From: Riptortus pedestris | Lineage: Eukaryota > Arthropoda > Insecta > Hemiptera > Alydidae | Assembly (NCBI GenBank): GCA_019009955.1 | Contig: CM032232.1 | Coordinates: 58,183,501 to 58,247,500 of the forward strand | DNA length: 64,000 bases | Direction of reading: 5' to 3' | Shown here: positions 44,770 through 56,263 of the stretch, in pieces | Layout of the letters: every line of letters starts with the position of its first letter | Position numbering within the stretch: position 1 is the first letter of the stretch | Notes under the pieces: model-generated | The model's input: the letters and a program-made list of their open reading frames with translations, nothing else | Databases searched by the model: none | What the model was told of the DNA's origin: nothing | Made by a program: the position numbers and the translations under genes

Positions 44770-45330
44770 TATAATGTTAGTTGGACATTAAAATATATTT
44801 AGTGAAATATTTAGCGACTGAGGTACTTGAAATGAATATCAGATGGAAATAAGTGGGGTTTACAAAATGCTAAAACCAGAAGACTATAAATAACTCCATT
44901 AATAGTTGTGAAAAATTAAAATTCCAATAGTTGTGAAAAATTAAAATTCCAACAACATTGGTTATATACAATTTTTCGATCCGTCTCATAGTGCCCCAGA
45001 TATTTCGAATTTTCATTTATTTCCCCTCTAAAACTTTATTTTCCCAAGCATATTTTAGGCATTACCTAATGCAATTATTAGTTTTCCATGAAACAGTTTA
45101 ATGACAAGTGTGATGTCATCAAACAATACCCCTAGAGTTTTGAATTAAATGAAGACTTTACACCAAACATTTTTGCACTTATCTCACGCAGTAAAAGTTC
45201 GATGAAAACAATAATTGGTATTTAAGCTTTGAACTAAGTGTTCCGACATTTGACAGTGGTTGCGGTAGGAGATTTGGGGTAATTATTCGAAAATTGCGCC
45301 ATCAATACTACCTCACTAGCTGAAAATAAA
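44770..45330 (-). mobile_element. Family A fragments, reverse
   Basis: AGTGGGGTTTACAAAATGCT, ACAATTTTTCGATCCGTCTC, CGATGAAAACAATAATTGGT, and a left-arm remnant TCAATACTACCTCACTAGCT. A 22-bp tandem duplication (ATTCCAATAGTTGTGAAAAA) lies at about 44,905-44,950. Confidence 0.5.
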
Positions 45331-46250
45331 TCGTAACTTTCCTTTTGTAAACGATTCACAAAATCAAATTTATTTCAGTATACATCACGACATGCCACTA
45401 TCACTGTTGAACATGCGAGAGAATAAGTTACATCTATACATCGGAAGTTAAATCGGTATAGATTTAATGTAAAATACAAGATTTAAAGTAGATATATACT
45501 ATTTGCAAGACACGCCAACCTTTATTTTCTCAGATTCACATGCATGATTCCTCGTTTCGAATCATGCAAACACGCCTTCCCTTGGGAATGTGAAACTGTA
45601 TATTTTTTTTGAGAATAGCAATAACATACACGCGGATGTTTGGGTCAAATATTTCTTTACCAGCATTCTACATGAACGCCGTCTGTCCTGTCCCAAGCCA
45701 TCCAGAACCTAGTCTAAGGGAAACTTTGTTACTAATATAATAGGTATTTCGGTTAAATTATTGGTGTAACTAACTAAAACATATCTTAATATATTCAAAA
45801 TTGTAGAATAGAACAATAAGGTTTATATTCGGCCATTCTTTAAGGAGACAATAACAATGTCTTTTCCTTCAATATAGATGTAACAAACGATGCTGTTTGT
45901 GAATGAAAACTCAAGTATAACACATAATCATAAAAAAACAAGCAAGAATATGTTCCAAACGAACAACAAACATTTTGATAAAAGCGTATCATTTTTAGGG
46001 GTGCAACTCTCTAACATAGTGGCCGAATGATTGAATCTATAAAAAGAATATTCCTTTTTTTCTTTTAAATTCATGAACGAACTTCAAACCTGAAAAATGT
46101 TTTTATACAAAAAAACAATACAATTCAAAATTTTCTACAATAATTTGTCATTAAAATCGGTTAAAAAATAATTAATGATAAGGGACATTACCTCTTTAAG
46201 CTGGAGACAAGTTTGTCATCATTTATACTGTATGTCATCCTTTAATAAAG
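45330..46250. other. Single-copy intronic stretch
   Basis: No coding or repeat signal seen apart from a small inverted repeat around ATGCATGATTCCTCGTTTCG-AATCATGC (about 45,540-45,570). Confidence 0.4.
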
Positions 46251-46254
46251 ACTA

Positions 46255-46480
46255 ATAGCAAAGTTTGTCAATAAATTAAAAATGTAAGTTATACATTTAG
46301 AGTATGGCTAATATTAATATTTTTACAAAGTTTAATTTATTATATATAACTATTAAATTGATAGATTTTATAAAATACATTCATGGAATTTGAGATATTT
46401 TTATAATTAATGTATTATATAAGTACAAATCCTATTTAATAATATGTAAAGAAAATAATATAATACTACACGGCTAGCCG
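46255..46480 (+). repeat. Third dispersed repeat, uninterrupted copy
   Basis: GTTTGTCAATAAATTAAAAA to AAATCCTATTTAATAATATG-TAAAGAAA. The same sequence flanks the Helitron at 51,994-52,634 on both sides, so this copy shows the pre-insertion state. Confidence 0.7.
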
Positions 46481-46534
46481 TATAAATTTTAATTGATGAT
46501 GTAATCGCATAAAATATTTGCTTGTATAACACAT

Positions 46535-46898
46535 AGTAATGGCTCGTTTAAAACAATGTTTGGCATTTAAGCTTAGGATAAGACTAAATGTGAGAGTCTA
46601 CTCAAGGTAGACTATTAAAAAAATCCTAATAGATTAGTTAATGTACGATATAGAGAAAAAGTTTACAGAACATCATTTAAAGTAAATTCAGTTTGCAACA
46701 AGAACAGATGTTTACAATTTTTCCATCCCACTCACAGTAAGGGAGACATTTTGAATTTCCGATTTTCTTACCTACTAGACCGCCCCCCTCCCGTCCCCTA
46801 GTCCGAGTACAGTGATTAGGAACTTGATTATTAATTTTACGTGAAACGTATAAATATCGAGTTTGTTTATGATGAAACAAAAATTGCGACCGTTGAGC

Positions 46899-46947
<49 letters not shown>

Positions 46948-47073
46948 TAGTTTTAATCTGACTTCATTTTCGTCATCCCCTGGGAGGATCGATAAAATTT
47001 ATATCGATGTTGTCATTAAAATAGTGTCATGAGTACAACCTCAATAGCTAGTGTCCCTTAAGGGAAATCTGCT
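46535..47073 (-). mobile_element. Family A copy, reverse
   Basis: TTGGCATTTAAGCTTAGGAT, CTCACAGTAAGGGAGACATT, (TA)n 46,903-46,944, and a clean left end ending TTAAGGGAAATCTGCT. Confidence 0.6.
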
Positions 47074-47439
47074 CAATGAGACAGACTATAGGAAGGAAGG
47101 TGATATCGATAGGGGAAGAAGGGAAATCGAGATGTACTAGGTCATTGTCAGCGATGGAGGGGAAACTCGATTTCTTACATCAGAGATGGCAGCTGCCTTG
47201 GCCTATTCAACCCTTCACGGCGGATTGACAACCAATCAGCCACAATCCTTATATTTACAGCTTCAGGGAATATTCCCTCAAGGCAGGCAGGCTTATAACT
47301 TTTGACTAAAGATAGTAATTACCAGCTATCTATATAACTAATATAGGTCCGTCAATATGAGTTCATTGACCTCTGCACAGGACACATTTACTACTTAGAT
47401 GCTAAAGATGTACCTGTAACTTCCCGATCAATCAATGTA

Positions 47440-50405
47440 TTATCGTATTGATAGCGATATCTCTGTAGCCACTCGATAAAGGATTGCGTGGGTCTCAATT
47501 TTGAGGACATCACTAGATGAAGCAGAGCCGTTATCTCTTCTTCTTGATGTTCAGGCTATAGCCAATACGGCCCAGGATATAGACCTAGCTGTTGACCACC
47601 AGATAAAGCATTGCCTGATCTTGATGTTGGGGATATCACTGGATTAAACTATATAGTGATCTATTATTCCCGATGTTCCAGATGAAGCTACTACCGTCCA
47701 GGGTGTTGACTATTGACCTCGATGTTGACCACCGGATGAAGCATACTTTGATCTTGATGTTGAGAATATTACTGTATAAAACAGTATAGTGATCTATTAT
47801 TCCCGATGTTCCAGATGTATCTACTACCGTCCAGGGTATTGACTATTGACCTCGATGTTGACCACCGGATGAAGCATACTTTGATCTTGATGTTGGGGAT
47901 ATCACTGGATGTTCCAGATGTAGCTACTACCGTCCAAGGTATTGACTATTGACCTTGATGTTGACCAACGGATGAAGCATACTTTGATCTTGATGTTGGG
48001 GATATCACTGGATTAAACTATATAGTGATCTATTATTCCCGATGTTCCAGATGTAGCTACTACCGTCCAAGGTATTGACTATTGACCTCGATGTTGACCA
48101 CCGGATGAAGCATACTTTGATCTTGATGTTGGGGATATCACTGGATTAAACTATATAGTGATCTATTATTCCCGATGTTCCAGATGTAGCTACTACCGTC
48201 CAAGGTATTGACTATAGACCTCGATGTTGACCACCGGATGAAGCATACTTTGATCTTGATGTTGGGGATATCACTGGATTAAACTATATAGTGATCTATT
48301 ATTCCCGATGTTCCAGATGTATCTACTACCGTCCAAGGTATTGACTATTGACCTCGATGTTGACCACCGGATGAAGCATACTTTGATCTTGATGTTGGGG
48401 ATATCACTGGATTAAACTAATATAGTGATCTATTATTCCCGATGTTCCAGATGTTCCTACTACCGTCCAAGGTATTGACTATTGACCTCGATGTTGACCA
48501 CCGGATGAAGCATACTTTGATCTTATGTTGGGATATCACTGGATTAAACTATACAGTGATCTATTATTCCCGATGTTCCAGATGTATCTACTACCGTCCA
48601 AGGTATTGACTATTGACCTCGATGTGACCACCGGATGAAGCATACTTTGATCTTGATGTTGGGGATATCACTGGATTAAACTATATATAGTGATCTATTA
48701 TTCCCGATGTTCCAGATGTATCTACTACCGTCCCAAGGTATTGACTATTGACCTCGATGTTGACCACCGAATGAAGCATACTTTGATCTTGATGTTGAGG
48801 ATATCACTGGATTAAACTATATAGTGATCTATTATTCCCGATGTTCCAGATGTATCTACTACCGTCCAGGGTATTGACTATTGACCTCGATGTTGACCAC
48901 CGGAATGAAGCATACTTTGATCTTTGATGTTGGGGATATCACTGGATTAAACTATATATAGTGATCTATTATTCCCGATGTTCCAGATGTATCTACTACC
49001 GTCCAGGGTATTGACTATTGACCTCGATGTTGACCACCGGATGAAGCATACTTTGATCTTGATGTTGAGGATATCACTGGATTAAACCGTATATAGTGAT
49101 CTATTATTCCCGATGTTCCAGATGTAGCTACTACCGTCCAGGGTATTGACTATTGACCTCGATGTTGACCACCGGATGAAGCATACTTTGATCTTTATGT
49201 TGAGGATATCACTGGATTAAACTATATATTGATCTATTATTCCCGATGTTCCAGATGTATCTACTACCGTCCAAGGTATTGACTATTGACCTCGATGTTG
49301 ACCACCGGATGAAGCATACTTTGATCTTGATGTTGAGAATATTACTGTATAAAACCGTATAGTGATCTATTATTCCCGATGTTCCAGATGTAGCTACTAC
49401 CGTCCAGGGTATTCACTATTGACCTCGATGTTGATAACCGAATAAAGCATACTTTGATGTTTGATATGAATTGAGGATATTGTCACTGGATTTTGAGGAT
49501 ATCACTAGATGAAGAGTGATCTATATCCATTGTCCTCGATTTTCCAGATGTTCCTACCATTCTTCTACCGTCCAAACAAGTATTGCCTATTGACCTCGAT
49601 GTTGAGGATGGCTCTGAGACTCTTCGATAAAGCATTCCATTGGTCTAGATATTGAGGATATCACTAGATAAACCGTAGTGATCAATTGCTCTCGATGTTC
49701 CAGATAAGCTACTACCGTCTTCCAAACCTATACCAACTAATGTATTGTCATTGTCTATCGATGTTGAGGATATCTCTGAAACTACTTGATGAAGCATTCC
49801 ATTGATCTCGATTTTGAGGATATCACTAGATGAAGCAGTGTAGTGATCCATTGTCCTCGATTTTCCAGAAGTTCTACTACCAGCCATCTACTTCCGAACA
49901 AACAATGTATTGGCCTATTGATGTCGATGTTGAGGATGTCTCTGAGACTCTTCGATAAAGCATTCCATTGGTCTAGATATTGAGGATATCACTAGATAAA
50001 GCAGTGTAGTGATCAATTGCTCTCGATGTTCCAGATATAGCTACTACCTGTCTTCCAAACCGATCAACTAATGTATTGTCCTATTGATGTCGATGTTGAT
50101 GATATCTCTGAAACTACTTGATGAAGCATTCCATTGATCTCGATTTTGAGGATATCACTAGATGAAGCAGTGTAATGATCCATTGTTCTCGATGTTCCAG
50201 ATATAGCTACTACCTGTCTTCCAAACCGATCAACCAATGTGATTGACCTATGGATGTCGATTTTGAGGGATTCTCTTTATCAGCCGATCAAGCATTCCAT
50301 TGTCCTATTGGCGTCAATATTGAAAATATCTCCACTGTACTGACCACTGGATAAAGCATTCAATAAATCCATTGACCTCAATTTTAAGGATACCCCTAAG
50401 ATTAC
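47440..50405 (+). repeat. 3-kb satellite array: 133-bp homogeneous core, diverged edges
   Basis: GTGATCTATTATTCCCGATG recurs at 47,656, 47,789, 48,025 and 48,158, and about 13 times in all up to 49,364; spacing is 133 bp with one truncated unit near 47,900. From about 49,490 the period changes to about 160-166 bp (GAGGATATCACTAGA at 49,495, 49,654, 49,816, 49,982, 50,148) and units diverge. The left edge (47,440-47,650) is also diverged. An 80-codon minus-strand frame at 49,645-49,887 reads across one and a half long units; coding is not supported. Confidence 0.9.
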
Positions 50406-50850
50406 TAAAATAATAAATCTCGTAAATGGCTAAACGTATAAGAGGTAGGCAGGTTTGGAGGGAGGGAGGGTTCGAAAATTCAAAAATATTTAAGTGTTGA
50501 TATTCTACAATTGTTGCGATATACATTTTTTCGTAACACGTATACCGTGGGAGTTATTGATTATATATTCTTGTTGCCAACCTTCAAAATGTTGAGACCG
50601 AAACTTGCTATGATTCCAATCTTGTTAAACTATTGATACTCTACAAATGTTGCTCTCTTCATTATCTTGTAACTCAATTATTAAGTTAGTAATTCGTAAT
50701 TTTGTTTGTTACAGCCTTCAGTAAACCCCCACTTCTAGCCATAGAATATCTATTTAGAAATAGAGAATATATCGTGAAATGAGATCACTAGTGGATTCAC
50801 TTCCATTGGTGTGGAAAATCTACTTAGTTTATGCAGCCGCTCCTTGAAGT
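50405..50850 (+). mobile_element. Long family A copy, forward, right part
   Basis: Starts at the satellite border with CTCGTAAATGGCTAAACG; contains TTCAGTAAACCCCCACTTCT, TATTTAGAAATAGAGAATAT (an uninterrupted version of the Helitron target at 28,536) and GAAAATCTACTTAGTTTATG. Confidence 0.6.
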
Positions 50851-51830
50851 GCTTTTCATGTTTATTTTGCTTTTATATACGTATTTTTGGATGAAAGGAT
50901 GAATGTCATTCAGAAGGTATTCTATTTACCCTGACTCCTAGAAATCCACTTTCCAAGGGAAACCTTTGCTGTATTAACAAAATCTGCAGCTCAGTCGATT
51001 TTTCATTTAATAATATTGTATCAATAAGCATTTGATGTCAAGCTCAAAATGGTTAGTACTTTTTACATGGACTTCTAAGAAGGGGATAAAACAGAAATAT
51101 ACTTTTTTTCTATGGGACACTGTGTAAGGCAAGATTTTATTTATATGAGTTTTGGTTAACTACGTACGTGACTTAGATTTGCAAAAAGTGTTGAAATTTC
51201 CATTTTCATTGTTATCAAACATACATTACCCCCGTAAATACCCCCGAATTTTAAGTGTTAATAATATTCCCATATAACTAGTAATTATTTATTGTATGTA
51301 TATATAGAAAACACGTCATGATTAGCCTTGGTCCCATAAATTAAAAATACAAAGCAGCTCCCACAGACAAGTTGTTAGCTATTTTTAGAAAGGTTCTCAG
51401 GAAGGTACTACAGTGGGCTGACGTCAGCCTAGACAAATTCATACGTATTTATCTTTTGCGGGCCGTCAAGACTCCATTACTCAAGATTTCTTATTTTTAT
51501 CCTGACCGCCATTCATAGTGAGTTATTGCCTCTTCTTCTTTTTCCCCCTCCTCTTCATTTCCCAAGTTCTTCTGGGAACAATCAGAGCATGCGTGGTTCT
51601 TTCCGGGAAGCAATTACTACAATCTCCGAACCTAAAGGCTTTTTAGTCCCCGTGATAAAGGGACGATATTATTTCTAATTTGTATTAGCGAAGAGAGAAA
51701 CAAGAAGAGTTCGAACTAGGGCCATTTATTAGTTCTGATCTGGCAATGAGCCTAAATGGGATAGGTTGGGGTCGACGATCCTATACACGCACTACAGGTG
51801 GTTCATTAGAACACCTCTTTTCAATATTTC
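50850..51830. other. Single-copy intronic stretch holding the CRE
   Basis: No repeat recognised. It includes the 14-bp CRE palindrome and a pyrimidine-rich run around 51,535-51,565. Candidate regulatory region by exclusion only. Confidence 0.35.
51416..51429. promoter_or_regulatory. 14-bp CRE palindrome in intron 2
   Basis: GGCTGACGTCAGCC is a perfect 14-bp palindrome centred on the CRE core TGACGTCA. It lies in a single-copy stretch (about 50,850-51,830) rich in T/C runs, outside any family A copy. The gene's own promoter carries the same 8-bp core, so an intronic CREB/ATF-responsive enhancer is plausible but inferred. Confidence 0.4.
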
Positions 51831-51833
51831 TGT

Positions 51834-51927
51834 ATTAGCAGATTTCCCCCAAGGGAAATCAGCTATTGGAGTCGTATACATCGCGCGATTTTCGAAAAAT
51901 TTCCACAATTGTCCATCGATCCTTTTT
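51834..51927 (+). mobile_element. Family A left-end fragment
   Basis: AGCAGATTTCCCCCAAGGGA and GCGATTTTCGAAAAATTTCC to TCCATCGATCC, then an abrupt change to another repeat at TTTTTAATTTATTGACAGAG. Confidence 0.6.
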
Positions 51928-51993
51928 AATTTATTGACAGAGCATGTGTTATGTATTGAGAGTGGTATTAAGATTGTTAAAGCGATTAATTTA

Positions 51994-52634
51994 TCTTTAT
52001 ATATATAATTCTACTGAACATGTGTATACCACTGAACTCCTCCTAAATGGCTGGACCGATTTGATTGAATTTTTTGTATGCGTTTGGGTGAAGCCCTAGA
52101 TGGTTTAGATTCACAAATCAGCCCGTCAGATGGAGCAGGAGTGGGAGTCGTAAGGGAGTCCTAAAATTAAAATAGCGATATTTCGTTCCCTATTGGTTTT
52201 TCGGAAAATATGCACAGGATAAAAGTTTTTTTATTTTGTTATTTAGAGTAACTTTTGTTATATTCACTTTTGTCGTGTAATAAAGTATAAACGAAATATA
52301 CACTAAAACATTAAAGTGGGGGCCAACAATTTTATTGAGCACTGACGATTGAACCGAACTTAACAAAACTCTATATGTAAATTAGCATTAATTCTTCCAT
52401 GATTATAAGCTATATTAATTATTTTAGGTTCGAACGGGAGTGGGGGTTATAAGGGAAGCCTGAATAAAAAATTCGCGATATTTTATATTCAATTTGTTTT
52501 CAGGCAAACGTGCACATAACAAAAGTTGTTTTTGTGTTATTAAAATTAGCTTTTGTTTTATACATAATATTATTAAGTTTAATATCGCATTCGCTTGAAA
52601 TATCATGCAGGACAACGTCTGTCGGGTCCGCTAG
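51994..52634 (+). mobile_element. Non-autonomous Helitron (641 bp), complete ends
   Basis: Begins TCTTTATATATATAATTCTA after A51,993 and ends GTCGGGTCCGCTAG before T52,635, with a short GACA/TGTC hairpin near the 3' end. It shares internal blocks with the 28,537 and 18,536 copies (ATTTCGTTCCCTATTGGTTT, then a second diverged block). It lacks coding capacity. An empty paralogous site exists at about 46,340. Confidence 0.85.
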
Positions 52635-52681
52635 TTATATAATTATTAAATCGATAGATTTTAGGAAACGTATTCATAGAA

Positions 52682-54493
52682 TTTGAGGTAATTTTATAAG
52701 GGGTGTAAATTATAAGAATAAATCCTATTCAATAATGTGTAAAGAAATTAATTGGCATAATATTAGTAATTTTGTTTATTGAATACTAATATATTCCACG
52801 TGTCCCATTATGTTTTGGTAGTATTTAATGGAATTAAATAAATGCATTACGTTACATATAATACATAGGAATAACGTATGTAATGTCTTCGGAAATTACT
52901 CTAGTCCTTAAAAAAAGTAAAAATTCCAGTTGCAGTTTATTTATTTTTTTTTTGTATTATCCAGTATAAATGATCATTATATTTATGCAGCCCATGAATA
53001 AAAAGGTCAGTTACGGAGGGGTTGCGTAGCCTAAACAGATCTCCCAAGTGCTACTATCACCTATACACTATCAATCTCATCTTACCTTATATTTCATATT
53101 TATAAGTAAACATCCGATTAATAGAAGTGATTGGAGATGGAGTAGGGAGTGGGGAGTAGGATACTAAAAACTGAAAATAAGAAACTACGAATAACTCTCT
53201 TAAGAAACGAGCTACGAAATAAATTTATAGAAAAACAATTGTAGGCAATAAATAGTTCAACAAGGTTTGTTCTATAAAACTTTTCAAGTTCCTTGAAAAC
53301 AATATTTGCTATTTAAGATTCCAATAAAACTGCTCACAACAGCTTATTGTTAGTATAACACGAGTAGAGTCGAGAGGTTATTGAAGGATGATAACTCAAA
53401 AATGTAAATATCTCGTTTGATTTTCATGATAGAGAAAATACGTATTCCATTGATAGGCAATTAAATTTACAATAAGACTGGTCCTCTCCATTTTTTATAT
53501 CTGACGTACAATAATGGAGATGTTTTGAATTACTGTGATTCACCCCTCTTAACCCACCTTTTCAAGGTCCGATATTAGCCATCAACGAACTTGACCTCAG
53601 ATTTTGCATGAAACACTTATATATCGAGTTTGGTATCAGACAAGTAGTTTTATATATACTGCTCAAAAATGAATAGGGATATTGGCTGTTTTGTGGTATT
53701 TATGGGGCCTAGCTTTTTTTTTTTAAAATTATATATATTATTAATATTTATTAGAAATTATTATATTTTTCACTCATAAAAAAGTAATTTAATTAAAGTC
53801 GATTTAATTAAACTTAATAGGATAAGAAAAAATAACCAAAATCCCTATTCATTATTGAGCAGTATATAAATAATTTTGAATGGTTTTCGCCATATCCTAT
53901 GTAGGATCGATGGAGATTTGAAAAAAATTCCATCATGGGTACAATGAGTATCTTCAATAGCTGATTTCCCCTATACAATTATTTCGTAGCTCATTTCTTA
54001 AGAGTGTTATTGGTAATTTCTGATTTTCAGTTTTTAGTATCCTACTCCCCACTCCCTACTCCATCTCCAATCACTTCTATTAATCGGATGTTTACTTATA
54101 AATATGAAATATAAGGTAAGATGAGATTGATAGTGTATAGGTGATAGTAGCACTTGGGAGATCTGTTTAGGCTACGCAACCCCTTTGCATAAATATAATG
54201 ATCATTTATACTGGATAATACAAAAAAAAAAAAAATAAACTGCAACTTAATTTTTTACTTTTTTTAAGGACTAGAGTAATTTCCGAAGACATTACATACG
54301 TAATTCCTATGTATTATATGTAACGCAATGCATTTATTTAATTCCATTAAATACTATCAAAACATAATGGGATACGTGGAATATATTAGTATTCAATAAA
54401 CAAAATTACTAATATTATGCCAATTAATTTCTTTACACATTATTAAATAGGATTTATTCTTGTAATTTACACCCCTTATAAAATTACCTCAAA
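52682..54493. repeat. Large inverted duplication (arms about 0.52-0.54 kb)
   Basis: The left arm (52,682-53,225, starting TTTGAGGTAATTTTATAAGG) and right arm (53,976-54,493, ending CCTTATAAAATTACCTCAAA) are reverse complements with few differences. The arms include both non-family A sequence and the outer half of a long family A copy. The 750-bp spacer holds the rest of that copy plus a Tc1-like MITE. Confidence 0.75.
53657..53864. mobile_element. Tc1/mariner-like MITE (208 bp)
   Basis: Terminal inverted repeats TACTGCTCAAAAATGAATAG and its complement CTATTCATTATTGAGCAGTA (one mismatch), flanked by TA-rich sequence at the microsatellite position of a family A copy. The end CTGCTCAAAAA...A-AGGG type and TA target are characteristic of Tc1-like elements. 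The interior is AT-rich and non-coding. Confidence 0.75.
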
Positions 54494-54765
54494 GTTTTCG
54501 CCATATCCTATGAAGGATCGATGGAAATTTGAAAAAAATTCCATCATGGGTACAATGAGTATCTTCAATAGCTGATTTCCCCTATACAATTATTTCGTAG
54601 CTCATTTCTTAAGAGTGTTATTGGTAATTTCTTATTTTCAGTATTTAGTATCCCACTCCCCACACCATCTCCCTTCACTTCTATTAATCGGATTTTTACT
54701 TAGAAATATAAAATATATGGTAAGATGAGTTTATTGTGTGACTTAGGAAATCTGCTAATAACCTG
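53883..54765 (+). repeat. Direct duplication overlapping the inverted one (611-bp offset)
   Basis: The segment starting GTTTTCGCCATATCCTATG at 53,883 recurs at 54,494 and can be followed for about 265 bp (TTCCATCATGGGTACAATGA, TCCCACTCCCCAC). The second copy begins exactly where the right arm of the inverted duplication ends. Confidence 0.7.
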
Positions 54766-55169
54766 AGCATTATTGGAGCAGGAGACCGTGTGTCTAATTC
54801 AGGAGGGGAAGGTTATTGAGCCAGCGCATTAGCCCCATCTGACAAGCCTGTAATCTATGAGTGACATTATATAAGTGCATTCTTTGCTGCAGTCTTGGGG
54901 TAGGTCTATAAGAATTGCAGGCGTATGATAACTAAATATGCAAATAAGGTCGGTTATCCAATCTCTCACGCCTTATCATGTAACGCGCGGCTTAAATTGC
55001 ACTATACGCTCCAGCAGTATATAATATCCCTGGGCATTATTATATATATTATGGGTAACATGCAATGGTTTATCTGATAAACAAGCTTGCACAAATGAGC
55101 GCGAGCAGGAAAAAATGCCCAATTTGTAATAGTTTGTACTAATTAAAACTGACCTTCTAAAAGATGCAG

Positions 55170-55625
55170 TTTTATTAGCAGCTGTTCAGGTTGGTCTCAT
55201 GCTGTGGTTTTCGAAAAATCTGTTAGTTACCGCTCTAGCGGCGCAATTTTGATCGTGAGCAAGCTCGATATATAAGCGTTTCATGCAAAAGATCAAGTTC
55301 GTTAACGGCTGAAATTAGACCAGTGGGAGGATTAAATAAGAGAGGGGGGAATTCAGAAAATTCTTATTATCTCAGTTTAAATATATCTGGCCGAAAAACA
55401 ACTTAGAAACAATCTTAATTCAAAATAAATTTCTTATAAATTTTGTTATATAATATTGACTTATCTTGAATATTTTAGGCATTTATTTGTTTTTAGCGAT
55501 CAGTAAACCCCAACTCCTACTCATGCCATGTTATCAATAATCTATTATATAATGAAACACTTCATTCAGAGCTTAAATAACATATATTTTTTTTCATTGT
55601 GCTTTTACTGCGTGAGTGGCGAATT
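55170..55625 (+). mobile_element. Family A copy, forward, no microsatellite
   Basis: TTAGCAGCTGTTCAGGTTGG, TTACCGCTCTAGCGGCGC, TTCGTTAACGGCTGAAATTA, GATCAGTAAACCCCAACTCC and TGCGTGAGTGGC. The right end is replaced by a SINE fragment. Confidence 0.55.
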
Positions 55626-55627
55626 CG

Positions 55628-55802
55628 TTACCCACCCGTACAAACCGGAATTTACCCCAGTCATGGGATAATAAGAATGTATTTAGCGACGAACTATTTA
55701 AATAATATCCTTAACACCACTCTGGCAAGAAAAGGTTGTTAACCTGTAGATATCACGTCCCAATTAGCCGTAGTAGCTCAAAATTGACGAGAAGAAATAA
55801 TA
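55628..55802 (+). mobile_element. tRNA-derived SINE, diverged copy
   Basis: GATAATAAGAATGTATTTAG, CACTCTGGCAAGAAAAGGTT, AACCTGTAGATATCACGTCC-CAATTAGCCGTAGTAGC. The B-box region (ACCCCAGTCATGGGA) is decayed. Confidence 0.6.
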
Positions 55803-56139
55803 ATAACAATTACTGTCTGAGATATGTGCAATTATATCCATTGTGACTTCATCATTTAGGATTTATTTTTTTAAACTAAGTGATTTTTTTTTTTTGTACA
55901 CTTTTTCTCTAGCGGGAATAATAACTCAGATATTTGTGTAGTATTAACTTTCAGCATTCAATCCACCATTGTGGTCATTGCGCGTGAACAATAAGCCAGT
56001 TAGTCATTCCTTTTTTTAACCTTAAAACTCAAAAATTGATTTGAGCGGGCCATTATTATGCGAGGTACCAGGAAATGCACTGTGTCACGGGCCAATTCAG
56101 ATTTGATGTTCTCAAATCGAAAATGTTTATTTGATCTAT

Positions 56140-56222
56140 ACCGCTGAGATGAGTTCACTAGTCTGTCATTCTTGCACGTGGGAAATCTGTTTATATAAAT
56201 ACAGTGACGGACATTTAATGAA
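56140..56222 (+). mobile_element. Family A 3'-end fragment
   Basis: GATGAGTTCACTAGTCTGTC, CACGTGGGAAATCTGTTTAT and CAGTGACGGACATTTAATG. The hairpin is decayed. Confidence 0.5.
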
Positions 56223-56263
56223 CCTCGGTTAAAGGTAAACATTTTAAACGAGTCGTAAAAAAC

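Noticed and set aside
47440..50405. CRISPR-like array
   Set aside because: The units are contiguous tandem copies without constant-repeat/variable-spacer structure and the genome is eukaryotic.
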